A stretch of DNA of 64,000 nucleotides from Phascolomyces articulosus (taxonomy: Eukaryota; Mucoromycota; Mucoromycetes; Mucorales; Lichtheimiaceae): NCBI GenBank assembly GCA_025677815.1, contig JAIXMP010000043.1, positions 1 to 64,000 on the forward strand, given 5' to 3'. Of this stretch, positions 1 through 9,839 are shown piece by piece. Made by a program: the position numbers and the translations under genes. The notes beneath the pieces were generated by a model that was given only the letters and a program-made list of their open reading frames with translations, was not told where the DNA came from and ran no database searches. Position 1 is the stretch's first letter. The number at the start of each line of letters is the position of its first letter.

Positions 1-804
1 GTTTTTTGATAGATTATGCAGGTATATTTTATTGTTCTCGTAGATCGATGTGGTTATTGTTTTATGTGTTGCTTTGATTGATTTTATGATTTTTTCAAGT
101 TGGTGTCACTATTGCTGTGTTGTCTTGTGATAAGTGTAGTGGTCAGGTGAATTGATGCTTTGTTGAGTACAAGATATGCAAGTAAATTGGTATCCAGAAT
201 GGAAGGTTAGGTTTTTTTTTTCGCGTTTTCATTATTATTTTATTTTATTAGTATAATTGTCATTGTTACTCTTCGGCAGAAGTAACTTCGGCCTCGTCGC
301 TTCCGTTTGTGTCAGTGAATCCAGGTACTCGACTTAGATAATCAGCACATTAGTTTTGGGTTCCTTTTCTGTAAACGATTTCGTAGTCATAATTACTTAA
401 GAAGGCTATAGCTCTTACTTGTCTTCCAACTAGGTGTTTCTCTTTCAAATAGCCATTAAGAGGCATGTGGTCGGTATAAATCTTGAATGGTTTACTAAGT
501 AAGTGCCTGCTTTTCTTTACACAGAATATGGCGGCTGTACATTCTAGTGCTGTTGCTGAGAGGTTCTTTTCTCCTTTTGTTGTAGCTCTGCTAAGATAGC
601 TGATAACGTGTTCTTTTCCTTAGTCGTCAACTTGACAGATTATTCCTCCTACTCCGTCCTTGCTACCATCGCAGACAATAATTATTGGTTTGTTATGGTC
701 AACGTGAGCTAATACAGGGTAGTTTGTTAGGGCATCTTTTAAGTCGTTGAAGGCTCTTGTGGTTTCTGCATCCCATTTAGGTGCATTCTTCTGAGTCAGG
801 TTGG
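1..804 (-). pseudogene. Ty3/gypsy pol relic: RNase H domain and tail
   Basis: Read on the minus strand from about 804 to 260, the sequence gives a recognisable Ty3/gypsy RNase H: a KWDAETTRAFNDLKDAL stretch, then PIIIVCDGSKDGVGGI, then LECAAIFCVKKSRHLL and FKIYTDHMPLNGYL, and finally the CADYLSR motif near 325. The reading frame is interrupted by at least two TAA stops, one after QVDD and one before CADYLSR; both fit a CAA (Gln) codon changed by one C-to-T. Reverse transcriptase, protease and gag are absent on the upstream side, where an LTR begins at once. Bases 1-260 continue in the same direction but are too decayed to read safely. The element runs off the left edge of the window. It is a dead copy; no function is expected. 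Confidence 0.8.
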
Positions 805-1237
805 TGTTGTATCAGAGAGAAATCAATCAATAAAAAGAATAAAAGGAGACGAGATAAGTCAATGAGACCCGAAAAACCAACCGAAGTTTATTAAGATAAA
901 AAATAATCTCTCTATTTATAAGAAAGTGCTCATCATGGATGGACTATCACAACTTGCACATTATGGTGTAATATTAGAATATAGATTGCATCATTTGGAT
1001 TGCGTGTTATGAGGACAGTATATTTAAGTAGACCATGAATGATATCGTTAGAAGGATTGTGTGATCCAGCATAATTAACAATATGTGAAAGAGGATGGTG
1101 CAATACTATGTGTAACATAAGTAATTATCCAAATAGAATCACCGCACAAGTGAGATATAGGGTGAATGACAGTAATAATAATAATAATAATGAAGAGTTA
1201 TTATTTATTGTGAAGCCATTGTATGTTGGATACAACA
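805..1237 (-). mobile_element. LTR of retrotransposon family A, copy 1
   Basis: This 433-bp block starts TGTTGTATCAGAG and ends GGATACAACA on the plus strand, so it has the TG...CA ends of an LTR with short inverted termini. It is the near-identical reverse complement of the block at 6485-6919. In LTR orientation (minus strand) it carries an AT-rich U3 and a TATA-like TTATAAATAGAG near 905-925, followed by AATAAA-like signals. The flanks (gttgg on the left, agtag on the right) do not match, so no target duplication survives. The 61-codon frame inside it is part of the LTR, not a gene. Confidence 0.85.
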
Positions 1238-2149
1238 AGTAGTAATTAATGTATACTACAACGATATATTTAATAAAATGGTCTTCAATTATTGTAGAAA
1301 TTAGAAGACTTATATGTGAATTGATTGGATCAAGTGGTTAGATAAAATAAGGCTTTTAATAAGCAATTGGATGGATATGAATTGTATCAAGAATATAAAA
1401 CAAATATGATTATTCAATATTTGAGTGATCGAGGGATAAGAATGTTAATTTATTCTTTTAGTAAAATGTTTGATAATTATTTCAGTTCAAAAATCCTGGC
1501 CTTTTATACTTTTTCCAAAGCAGCGCAGCAACCAATTATTCTTGGCAGAAGACAACTTGGTGAGGAATAATATCCAATCGTATTGCATATATGAATGAGA
1601 CAGAAGGTTATTGGTTGGCCAAGATCCTTGGCTGCATTACCAAGATGCTAAGATCCTTGGTAATTGAGAATAATGTTGAAAGTGATGGAATAAACAGGAA
1701 GGTCGAGTAGGACCAAGAAGTAACATCATTTCACAATTAAAAATCTCAATATTGGATATCAAGGTCAGAATCAGGAATGATATACAGGTTACACAATTAT
1801 GGACAGATGTATGATCAATGAGTTGGTTGTGCGAGTGGGAAAAAAGGCCTTTGGCTTTATAGATTTTACTGCTATTTCTAATACAAAATAATGATAAAAA
1901 TGAGAAGGCACTAATGATAAAAATAATAATATAACTGATATAATAAATAATAATAATAAGAATAATAATAATATAGGAAAGATATAAAAAATAAAATAAT
2001 TGAAATAAAAATATATAAAAAGAAAGAGGAGAGTGGTAATCATTGAGGATTACAATACTATGAGTTCCTCTAATACTAATAATAACCAACCAACCAAACA
2101 AGGTCAAGATCGCCCTTACAAGAGCAACAACAATCAGTAAGACACAGCA
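1238..2149. other. AT-rich stretch without a recognisable gene
   Basis: Frames up to 156 codons exist here on both strands, but they are rich in Ile, Tyr and Phe as expected for AT-rich non-coding DNA and show no known motif. No TIR, LTR or RNA gene was recognised. A plus-strand frame at 1367-1570 has a slightly more protein-like composition but cannot be assigned. Confidence 0.5.
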
Positions 2150-3488
2150 TTGATAGATGCTAGATCGAGCAACAGTATGATCCTCAATGCTGATTCCTTT
2201 ACTGATCTTGATGAGATTGATCGTGCAATTGAGTTTATAGAGATAGATGCACGTCTGAGCACTGCAGTATCTTACAAAGGTCTGCTGGCTTATTAGAAGG
2301 TAAATTGCTATATATATTTAGAATTGTGGTGGAAACCTATCATTTATAGTTTTCAAAAATAGCAGCAAACTTATATTATGTTTATATCTCAACATATATA
2401 CTTTATATAATTATGGTCGAGTTTTTCTTTCATTTTATATATGATGGCTTAAGTTGAGACATCATAATTCAATTTTATGGCTTTATTTTATAGAGCCAAA
2501 AAATATTCAGATATATTTTATGAATTGGGTTTCCATTGCAATTTCTTTTTGGTTTTTCATATATTATAATCACTAGTACTTATTTGGTGAATATTTATAG
2601 AAATTCTGCAATGAGAATCTTGATCACTTTTATGATATTGATTGAGAGTATCCTTATACTGTGGGTCCTCCCGAACATGTCATTATATTCTTCAATGATT
2701 TCATGTTTAGGTGTACCTACTAAAAACACGTTCAAATTGGTGCAGACACCAGAACTTAAATCGGCCTTAGAGCTGATGGCAAATCAAGCTCATCCATTAC
2801 ATTGCCTCAATGTAATTTTTTTCAATTATAGTATATATAGAATTATATGTATATTTATATAGGTTTTCTTTTGTTTATGGTATATTTTATAGTAATGGAG
2901 TCAGCACCTATTAGTAGAGATGGTAGGTTTAACATTATCAAAGTTCCTTTAGGCATCGAGGCAGTCAAGCAATTCAGAAAGGCCTTGATGTACCTGCATA
3001 GATTTCAATCCTTATGCCGACCAGTTTGCTGGCCATCACTAAAAGACATCAATGAACTTAATAATGGGATGAAAAAGTATGGCCATGATCTGATTTACGA
3101 TCAGGTCCAGACTGGTGCTGATAGGGGTGCCCATTGTGTGATCAGAGATTCATATAAACCTGGTCAATTGATAAAGATTTTGAAGACCCTGTGGAAATCC
3201 AAAAGTGAGAGTAGTCTATAAGACATGTTCTTATTTTCAATTCAGCACCACATGCTTTTACGCAATGAGGATCTGCACCACCTGAACTTTGCTGACTGTT
3301 TTTGCACGATCCTTCTAAAGTAGCAGTATAAAGGGATCCAGCAAGCAGCTGCTTTGGTTTTTTACCTTAACAAGGGGAAAACATTAAAGGAGGGCGAAGT
3401 CAGGTTCAGATGTGCAATCCAATATAAGAATGTATACCAATGTCCTTTCAGTGCCTTTACCTTCTATATGTTTAGTCAACATCAGGTA
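2150..3488 (+). pseudogene. Ndc10-domain (Crypton-type recombinase) pseudogene, N-terminal part
   Basis: Pieces of one protein can be followed through several frames: a leader containing DLDEIDRAIEFIEIDARL (from 2150), EHVIIFFNDFM (about 2673), SRDGRFNIIKVPLGIEAVK (about 2912), then WPSLKDINELNNGMKKYG and DYKPGQLIK-like text, HHMLLRNEDLHHLNFADCF (about 3246), and KNVYQCPFSAFTFYMF ending at a possible splice donor CAG-gtatgc at 3485. The block with HHMLLRNEDL, a GKT(L) segment and KNVYQCPFSAFTFY matches what I know of the Ndc10 domain II family, found in fungal Crypton-like tyrosine recombinases. Several in-frame TAA/TAG stops and frame changes show it is dead. The missing C-terminal half is most likely the same-strand block at 12185-13489, so later insertions appear to have split the gene. 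Family confidence is moderate because it rests on motif memory. Confidence 0.6.
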
Positions 3489-4912
3489 TGCTTGTGCATA
3501 ATTATAAAAAAATTAGGGATTCAATATGGACCCATTTTTTGGAAATATCTTTTATATCATGATAGTATAAAAGTTATTTTAGGCTGTTGTGTCAATAAGA
3601 TTAGATAGAATAAATAAGAAAAGTCTGTGCTACATCCAAAATAGGATGAGGTAAAAACAAGGATAAAGAATAAGATTAATGCCATAACCAGGTACATTGG
3701 AACAGATGTACCGAATAAGGCATATGAATAAAATAATAAGAATAAGGGATTCATAAACGCCCTATGTTATGGACAGGCATGTGCTGTATATAGAATAAAA
3801 GTTGTTAATAAAAAATAAAAGTAATCAAAAAAATAATAAGTCTTTTAAAACACGATTTATTCAAATCCAAAATAAATTCAAAGATAAAAATCTATTCTAT
3901 TCTATTGTAACCTTTAGGTCTGTACTTATTAAAAGTGTGTATAGAGATAGGTTATGATAGGTTTTAGTTATGATTTAGTGAGCACCAACAATAATATCGT
4001 TTATTGTGAACGGTAGTTTGAGATGATTATTTATAAGGAGAAAGGTTTTAGATAATATTTGATGTTATAATGCTTTTATATGTAAGCAGATCAGGTTCAG
4101 GGATATTATGAAAACGTTATGTCTTAATATAATCAAGAATATAAAGTAGAATCGATGTCTTGGATCAATTCAATAGAGTAATAATAACAATTTTGTTATA
4201 TATGTTATAATAAGACTCTTAGTTTATAAGTCTGAAATGAATAATATGAAATTAAAACAAGCCAATTGTGTGGGCGTTGAGTGACCAAAATATAATTCAA
4301 TTTAAAGATAATTGTAAGGTAAATATAAGGTAAAGATTTATTGAATCAAAAGTTGAAGGGTATTTATATGTTTTTGAAATAGTTGCGCAGTAACTGTTAT
4401 TGATTTGACAGATCAATTGATCTTGTAACCGCAGTTACTAAAAGATGTTGCGCAGTATAAGATAATATGAATATGTATAATAATAAGAATGTGTGATAAT
4501 ACTAAATAGGGGAATAACAAATAATTGGATGATCCACATGATATGGATCTACAAAATGGTAATATGAGGGATAAGAGAGAATGGTGAATATGTGGGGAAA
4601 TAATAATAGAGGAAATAATAAGATATTTGGTGAAGTGGAATTTTAGTTACACTATGTACATCTTGGTCTATTTATATGATTTCATTTTACATTACACATG
4701 GAGCATATTATCAATAATGGAGTATGAAGGGTTTAGGTGTGTGAGCAATCCTTTGATCTGATGTCTGGTCATGGCAGATTATAAATAATTAGGGGTGCTG
4801 GTCCTCTCTTAAAATTTCTTAATAATTTATTTCTATGACACTACAAGGCATAAGATAATAAGAACATTTCCCATCATCGACAATATCTCTAATACAAATA
4901 TAAACACAACAA
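3489..4912. other. AT-rich spacer with a small structured repeat
   Basis: No gene is supported here. It may be intron or later insertion inside the Ndc10-type pseudogene. At 4382-4457 there is an 11-bp direct repeat (GTTGCGCAGTA at 4382 and 4447) enclosing an inverted pair (AGTAACTG/CAGTTACT) and the palindrome GATCAATTGATC at 4411-4422. Confidence 0.4.
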
Positions 4913-4917
4913 TAGTA

Positions 4918-4941
4918 GGGGGTCTCAAAGTTAAATATCTG
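4918..4941 (+). repeat. Left TIR of the PIF/Harbinger element
   Basis: The 24 bases match the reverse complement of 8503-8526 at every position. The TIR is followed inward by several copies of the short palindrome AGATATCT or close variants (about 4950-5025). Confidence 0.92.
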
Positions 4942-5321
4942 AAAAATTTCAGATATCTTTAAATTTTTAATATCTGTAGGGTAGGAACCTGATTGGTCGG
5001 AGCACAGATATCTTTAGATATTGAAAATCTACCTTCCCTCCATCAATATTTTGAGATATTTGCAATTTTAGAAAATAAAAAAAAAAACATTTCCCATATG
5101 TAGATCGTAACCATTAGAAATAGATCCTTCAAAATGAAGTTTTTCAAAACAAAAAAAAATAATGTTACTTTATAAGAAAACAAAGGATTTTTTTAGAAGT
5201 GTGTTTACTACAAATGATAGTGTATATAACTAAAAACTGCAGATATAAAAGATCGTAATTTATTCTTGCCATAAAACAACGCTTGTTAATAATATTCATT
5301 CAACCTTTTTTTAAAAACAAA

Positions 5322-6414
5322 ATGCCTAATAACTCTCACACTACAACCCCAGCTCCATCTAATAATAACGAACATTACTTTAGATGGACCCATATACTTA
5401 CCCTCAAACTTATTGATATTCTTAGACAACACTACGAACGCAACCAAGAATACACATTACTTAAACTCTATCAAGGTGGAAAAAAAGGTGGCATGAAGAA
5501 GGTAGAAGTTGCCAAGATAATCGCAGATAAGTTTAATGACGATGATCCAAAGCCTATACATCAAAAAGTAATGACAAAGATCAAAGGTCTTAAGCAAGAC
5601 TACTAAGCGGCCAACACTTTTTTAAACAGTACTAGTAAAGGTATCAACGATAATGAAGAAAAGCTTAAAATGATATCTATTAAAGGTTAGTTTACATTAC
5701 ACATACAAATTAAGTTCATAAAAAAGAGAATACTACAATTATAGAAGTTATACTAATATTGATTTGTATCTACATATTAAAATATATTATAAAGATAAAG
5801 TTCTGTCAAAGTGTGCATATTTCGAAGAGTTATACCCTCTCATTCATAATAAGCTAAAGGTAAATACCCCATTCCATATTGATTCTGAAGGTGACCTTGC
5901 TCAAGAGGCCGAACGAATCCTTGATGGTAATGGTGAAAATAACGAAGAAGAAAATGAAGAAAATGGAGTACCAGAAGCTACAATTGCTTCAAGATTGCAG
6001 GCTGGTCTTGCTCGTCTCCATGGAGAGAGTGACGATTGTGATGATGGCAGTGAAGAAGAAGATGCTAGAGACAGCATCTTTGGTGATGAGCTTGGTGGTC
6101 AAAGCTCCCGAACGACCAGTCCTCATAAACGTAGCGCTCCTCCCTCCAACACCAGCAAGAGCAACAAGAGACAATACACCAAGAAGGGCCCATCCCTTGG
6201 TGAATCGATCTTATGTATGGGTGAGATGAGAATAGAGATGGAGGAGAGAAAAATGGAGAACAAGATGAAGCTTGAGAAAGAAAGGAATGATCTTCTTCAG
6301 GCCCAAATTTTGGCAAAGGTGAAGGAAAGCGAGCAATGGAACCAATTGATGATTCAAGAATCAAAGGAACGTTCCTTGATGCTTGAATTGGAGCTTCAAA
6401 AACTGAAGCAATGA
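5322..6414 (+). pseudogene. Myb/SANT-like DNA-binding protein of the PIF/Harbinger element (one stop)
   Basis: Two exons (5322-5685 and 5795-6414) join in phase across a 109-nt GT-AG intron, the junction giving ISIK-D-KVLSKCAYFEELY. I chose the ATG at 5322 because a conserved trihelix/Myb-like core starts soon after it: HYFRWTHILTLKLIDIL, then KKGGMKKVEVAKIIADKFND and MTKIKGLKQDY. The middle is acidic and low in complexity. The C-terminal third, after the KRQYTKKGPSLGESIL segment, is a charged coiled-coil rich in Glu, Lys and Met. In PIF/Harbinger elements such a partner protein binds the ends and brings the transposase into the nucleus. A single TAA at 5604-5606 interrupts exon 1 straight after KQDY; a CAA codon there would restore it. 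The 3' end faces the transposase gene. Confidence 0.75.
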
Positions 6415-6484
6415 AACAACAACAACAATTAATAATTAATTATGAAATAAATAAACCTTTTGTCTTTTTTTTTTTATTAATAAC

Positions 6485-6919
6485 TGTTGTATCCAACATA
6501 CAATGGCTTCACAATAAATAATAATTCTTCATTATTATTATTATTATTACTGTCATTCACCCTATATCTCACTTGTGCGGTGATTCTATTTAGATAATTA
6601 CTTATGTTACACACAGTATTGCACCATCCTCTTTCACATATTGTTAATTATGCTGGATCACGCAATCCTTCTAATGATATCATTCATGGTCTACTTAAAT
6701 ATACTGTCCTCATAACACGCAATCCAAATGATGCAATCTATATTCTAATATTACACCATAATGTGCAAGTTGTGATAGTCCATCCATGATGAGCACTTTC
6801 TTATAAATAGAGAGATTATTTTTTATCTTAATAAACTTCAGTTCATTATTTTCAGGTCTCGTTGACTTATCTCGTCTCCTTTTATTCTTTTTATTGATTG
6901 ATTTCTCTCTGATACAACA
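6485..6919 (+). mobile_element. Solo LTR of retrotransposon family A, copy 2
   Basis: The block starts TGTTGTATCCAAC and ends TCTGATACAACA. It is flanked by the perfect 5-bp duplication ATAAC (6480-6484 and 6920-6924). It is nearly identical to the reverse complement of 805-1237, differing at only a few visible positions. It lies in the gap between the two convergent genes of the PIF/Harbinger element, 70 bases after the Myb-like stop codon and 12 bases from the transposase stop, so it disrupts neither. TATA-like TTATAAATAGAGAG lies near 6801. Confidence 0.93.
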
Positions 6920-6931
6920 ATAACGATTATT

Positions 6932-8203
6932 TTAATTTTCAAAAAACCCATTGCATTCAAGTACTATATCTTTGAGATGTGTTCGTTTTTCATTACCAGA
7001 AGAAAACATATTATCTTCAGCAGCTTCTTGGTTGTTTTCAGCATTTGTATTTCCACTATCTTGATTATCATGCATCCAATCATCCAGTGGATTACCATCT
7101 TCAATTAAGAAATTATGCAAAAGAACACATATATTAATCCAAAAAACAGCTCGAGCTTGATCCTTCTTTGGGTCTTTTCCTCTTCCAATTGATATCCTCA
7201 ATCCATGAAGACTTTGGAATCTTCCTTTAAGCACACCAATTGTATGTTCAATTCGAACTCGAGGCTTAGACAAAAAGTAATTAAACGCAGCATTTTTGGG
7301 AATACTTGCGTATGGTTCCTTATACAGTGTAATTAATTGTTTGGATATGGGATAACCTTTATCACCCAAAAGGTATTCTCCATCCTTAAAGTATTCTTCT
7401 ATATTTTGGCTAAGCTTGCTGTTGTGCCAGACACGTGTATCATGCACACTACCAACAAATCCAACATCTATAAAACGAATTCGAAGGTTGTGATCACTAA
7501 CAACTATTGCAGCCAAGGCGTACTCTGATTTCCGAGTATAATAGTCTTCTTCACAAATGATGGGTGCTTCTGCTAACACAATGCCCGTTCCATCGATATA
7601 TCCAATACAATTAGGAAAGCCTGATATTTCTTCATTAGCTGCCTTGATTGCTTCCTTTTCATATGGTTTTGGCCAATACACAAGGTGTTTATAAAATCAG
7701 AGCATTGCATGAATTACTCAGAATGTGTACAAGTCGGCAGTACCATCTCCAACACCAAAACGGCCTGCAATTTGACTAGCTGACGCAGCATTACCAAACA
7801 TTCCAAATCGATACAAAGCAACTAGAAGTTGATGATGAACTGGTGCTTGTGGATTACGTGAATTGTTTTTAAAGACTGGATCAGGTGATATCATATCATA
7901 AATGGCTTTGAACGCTTTATATGACATTCGAGCATCTTGTTTAAACTGTTTTTCAGGAAGTGAAAACACAACTTCGATTAGATAATTAGATTTAGGAATT
8001 AAAGGGCCTGCCTTTGATTCCATGTATCTAAAACTCGAAATGATTGTATTCAGAGTTTCAGGTGATGTTATAAAATCATCATATGAATCCTCGTCATCAC
8101 TCTCATATTTTTTGGTATTGATTAGAGTATCAGAAACCATATCGTCATCGGAGAGCATTATAGACATACAATCATCATCATCATCATCAGAATCATTCAT
8201 CAA
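6932..8203 (-). pseudogene. PIF/Harbinger (DDE_4, HARBI1-type) transposase with two stops
   Basis: A single frame runs from the ATG at 8203 to the stop at 6932 (424 codons including stops). It has an Asp-rich N-terminus, then a helical N-domain (KQFKQDARMSYKAFKAIYDM; QIAGRFGVGDGTADLYTF), then the catalytic core. The DDE residues are visible: Asp in GYIDGTGI (about residue 204), Asp in DVGFVGSVHDTRVW, and Glu in PRVRIEHTIGVLKGRF. The C-terminus has WINICVLLHNFLIEDG, typical of the family. Two TGA codons lie between LYTF and VYWPKPYEKEA (near 7729 and 7702); both fit Arg CGA codons changed by one C-to-T. There is no need for an intron, because the frame is the same on both sides. It is convergent with the Myb-like gene. 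Confidence 0.88.
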
Positions 8204-8408
8204 ACAAAACGTTGATTACAGCTTCTGCAATAATATAAGTATTAGTAGCAGCAAGAATTTTGCTTCGTTTGGATACTACCATAATAGTTATTTAAAAAGA
8301 TAATGTAATAAAAAAATAGTTGAAAGATATAAAAGAGACAATGTAAAATAGTTATTTTATTAAGAACCTTTCACTAAATTTTCTTGCAAAAAAACATTTG
8401 CTAAAAAA

Positions 8409-8526
8409 GGGTTCTCAAAGTTAACATGCTGATATCTGTAGATCCTTTTTCTCATTGGTTGGTTCAAATCCAGCTTCAGATATCTGTCTCGAGATATTTC
8501 TGCAGATATTTAACTTTGAGACCCCC
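8409..8526. repeat. Foldback right end of the PIF/Harbinger element
   Basis: A second, diverged copy of the TIR (GGGTTCTCAAAGTTAA at 8409) lies in the same orientation as the left TIR, about 118 bp inside the right end. This makes the right terminus an inverted repeat on its own, resembling a miniature element. GATATCTG-type motifs lie at about 8430, 8478 and 8501, which are candidate binding sites for the transposase or its Myb-like partner. Confidence 0.7.
8503..8526 (-). repeat. Right TIR of the PIF/Harbinger element
   Basis: Exact inverted match to 4918-4941. It is followed by TAGTA, the same five bases that precede the left TIR. Confidence 0.92.
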
Positions 8527-8531
8527 TAGTA

Positions 8532-9617
8532 TATATAAAGAAATAATAAGAAATATATATTTCACTGAAAAGTATAAAAGGACCTCAATTTATTAGATAG
8601 TTGGATTTGAGATGAAATGGTAATAAAATCGAATGTAAAAATAAAGAGACAGATAAGAATATAGTTGAGAATCTTTTTATTGTTCAAATTTGCTCATATT
8701 TATATGTTTTGTCTATCTAATGTAATAATGTTGTTCACTAGATCATTCTAGTACTATGTTTCACTAACTTTGATTAAAGGACGATTGATATCCAATTATT
8801 CAAGTGTGTATGCATACTTGGTTCTAGATATTTCTTTATGTACCTAGCAATAGGTGTATTGTCCTGTTTAGTAATCATTCTTCATCTTTCTTCTGTATTC
8901 CAGATTATTAGTAATGAGGAACGAATCAAGAGTGATATAGTGCGTTATTGGTTATATCATGTTTTATTATGGAATGATGTTTAACTGGTTATTTATGAAT
9001 GAGTGAATCTATCATGTATTAGTGTGGTTCACCACAAGATTATTACTATTTTTATTAAATAAATCTATATAATAGTCTCAACATATTCCTATCATCTTTA
9101 TTTTTCTATTTTACTACCTTTTATATTTTTCACATAGGCAATCAACTTTTGAGCAATATAAAATATAGGTTTTGGTAGAAGCTAGTAGCCATGGTTTTAT
9201 AACAACTATATATTTTAATGATAAACCTGGAAAGAGAAGTATAAAGTTGAGTATTACATTTTATTATTTGATGATAGTATATTTTTTTTGTATATATATA
9301 GAGTACGACATAAACATATTGATCAGGCTTGTTGTTCTATATTTATATATGTATCTTTTGTATCACTGTCTTTCTCTCTCAATAATATATGTGTATCTAA
9401 CAATAATCCGTCATATTTTATAGTTATAATAATTTATAGATCTTTAAAAAAGGGAAAATCTATAGATATAATGTGTTATTTGATCATATTACTAATAATT
9501 ATAGATGATTACAAAAAACAACTTAACTTTATATGAATATTTTTTTTTCTTTATAGCAGCATTGCTTTAAGTTGATTGTGTCCGAAAGATGTGTCCAAAG
9601 TATCTGATAAAAGCTAC
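8532..9617. other. AT-rich spacer between the two DNA transposons
   Basis: No gene is supported. The frames at 9172-9536 are Ile/Tyr-rich and have no recognisable motif. A plausible splice acceptor (TTTATAG at 9551-9557) precedes a short stretch up to 9617 that could belong to the split Ndc10-type pseudogene, but the frame is not convincing. Confidence 0.35.
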
Positions 9618-9839
9618 TACAGTGTTTTGCATTTAAAAATCCAAAAATTTGGGGGAACAAATCTACTTTTTGGTCTCAGCCAATCTACTTTTTTTTTTGT
9701 ATCAATGAAATTTTTATAAGATCAATATAATTTTTGTAAGGTCAATATAATTTTCCACTTTCCAATATAATAATAAGATCTTCAATATAAAAAGAAAAAT
9801 AACTAACAATGAAAAAAGAAAGTTTATTATAACATATAA

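Larger units (their letters stand above)
4918..8526. mobile_element. PIF/Harbinger DNA transposon, 3.6 kb, carrying a nested solo LTR
   Basis: The element is bounded by perfect 24-bp terminal inverted repeats beginning GGGGGTCTCAAAG (4918-4941 and 8503-8526). It contains the two convergent genes typical of the superfamily: a Myb/SANT-like DNA-binding protein on the plus strand and a DDE_4/HARBI1-type transposase on the minus strand. A family A solo LTR (6485-6919) sits between them. The flanking sequence TAGTA is present on both sides (4913-4917 and 8527-8531), giving a 5-bp apparent target duplication; the superfamily usually makes 3 bp. Both genes carry in-frame stops, so this copy cannot encode intact proteins, but its ends are intact and could be moved by another copy's enzyme. 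Confidence 0.88.

Noticed and set aside
933..1118. 61-codon frame, repeated at 6604-6789
   Set aside because: Both copies lie inside LTRs of family A and are conserved only because the LTRs are nearly identical.
1637..2107. 156-codon minus-strand frame
   Set aside because: Composition is that of AT-rich non-coding DNA (Ile, Tyr, Leu, Phe runs) and no family text is seen.
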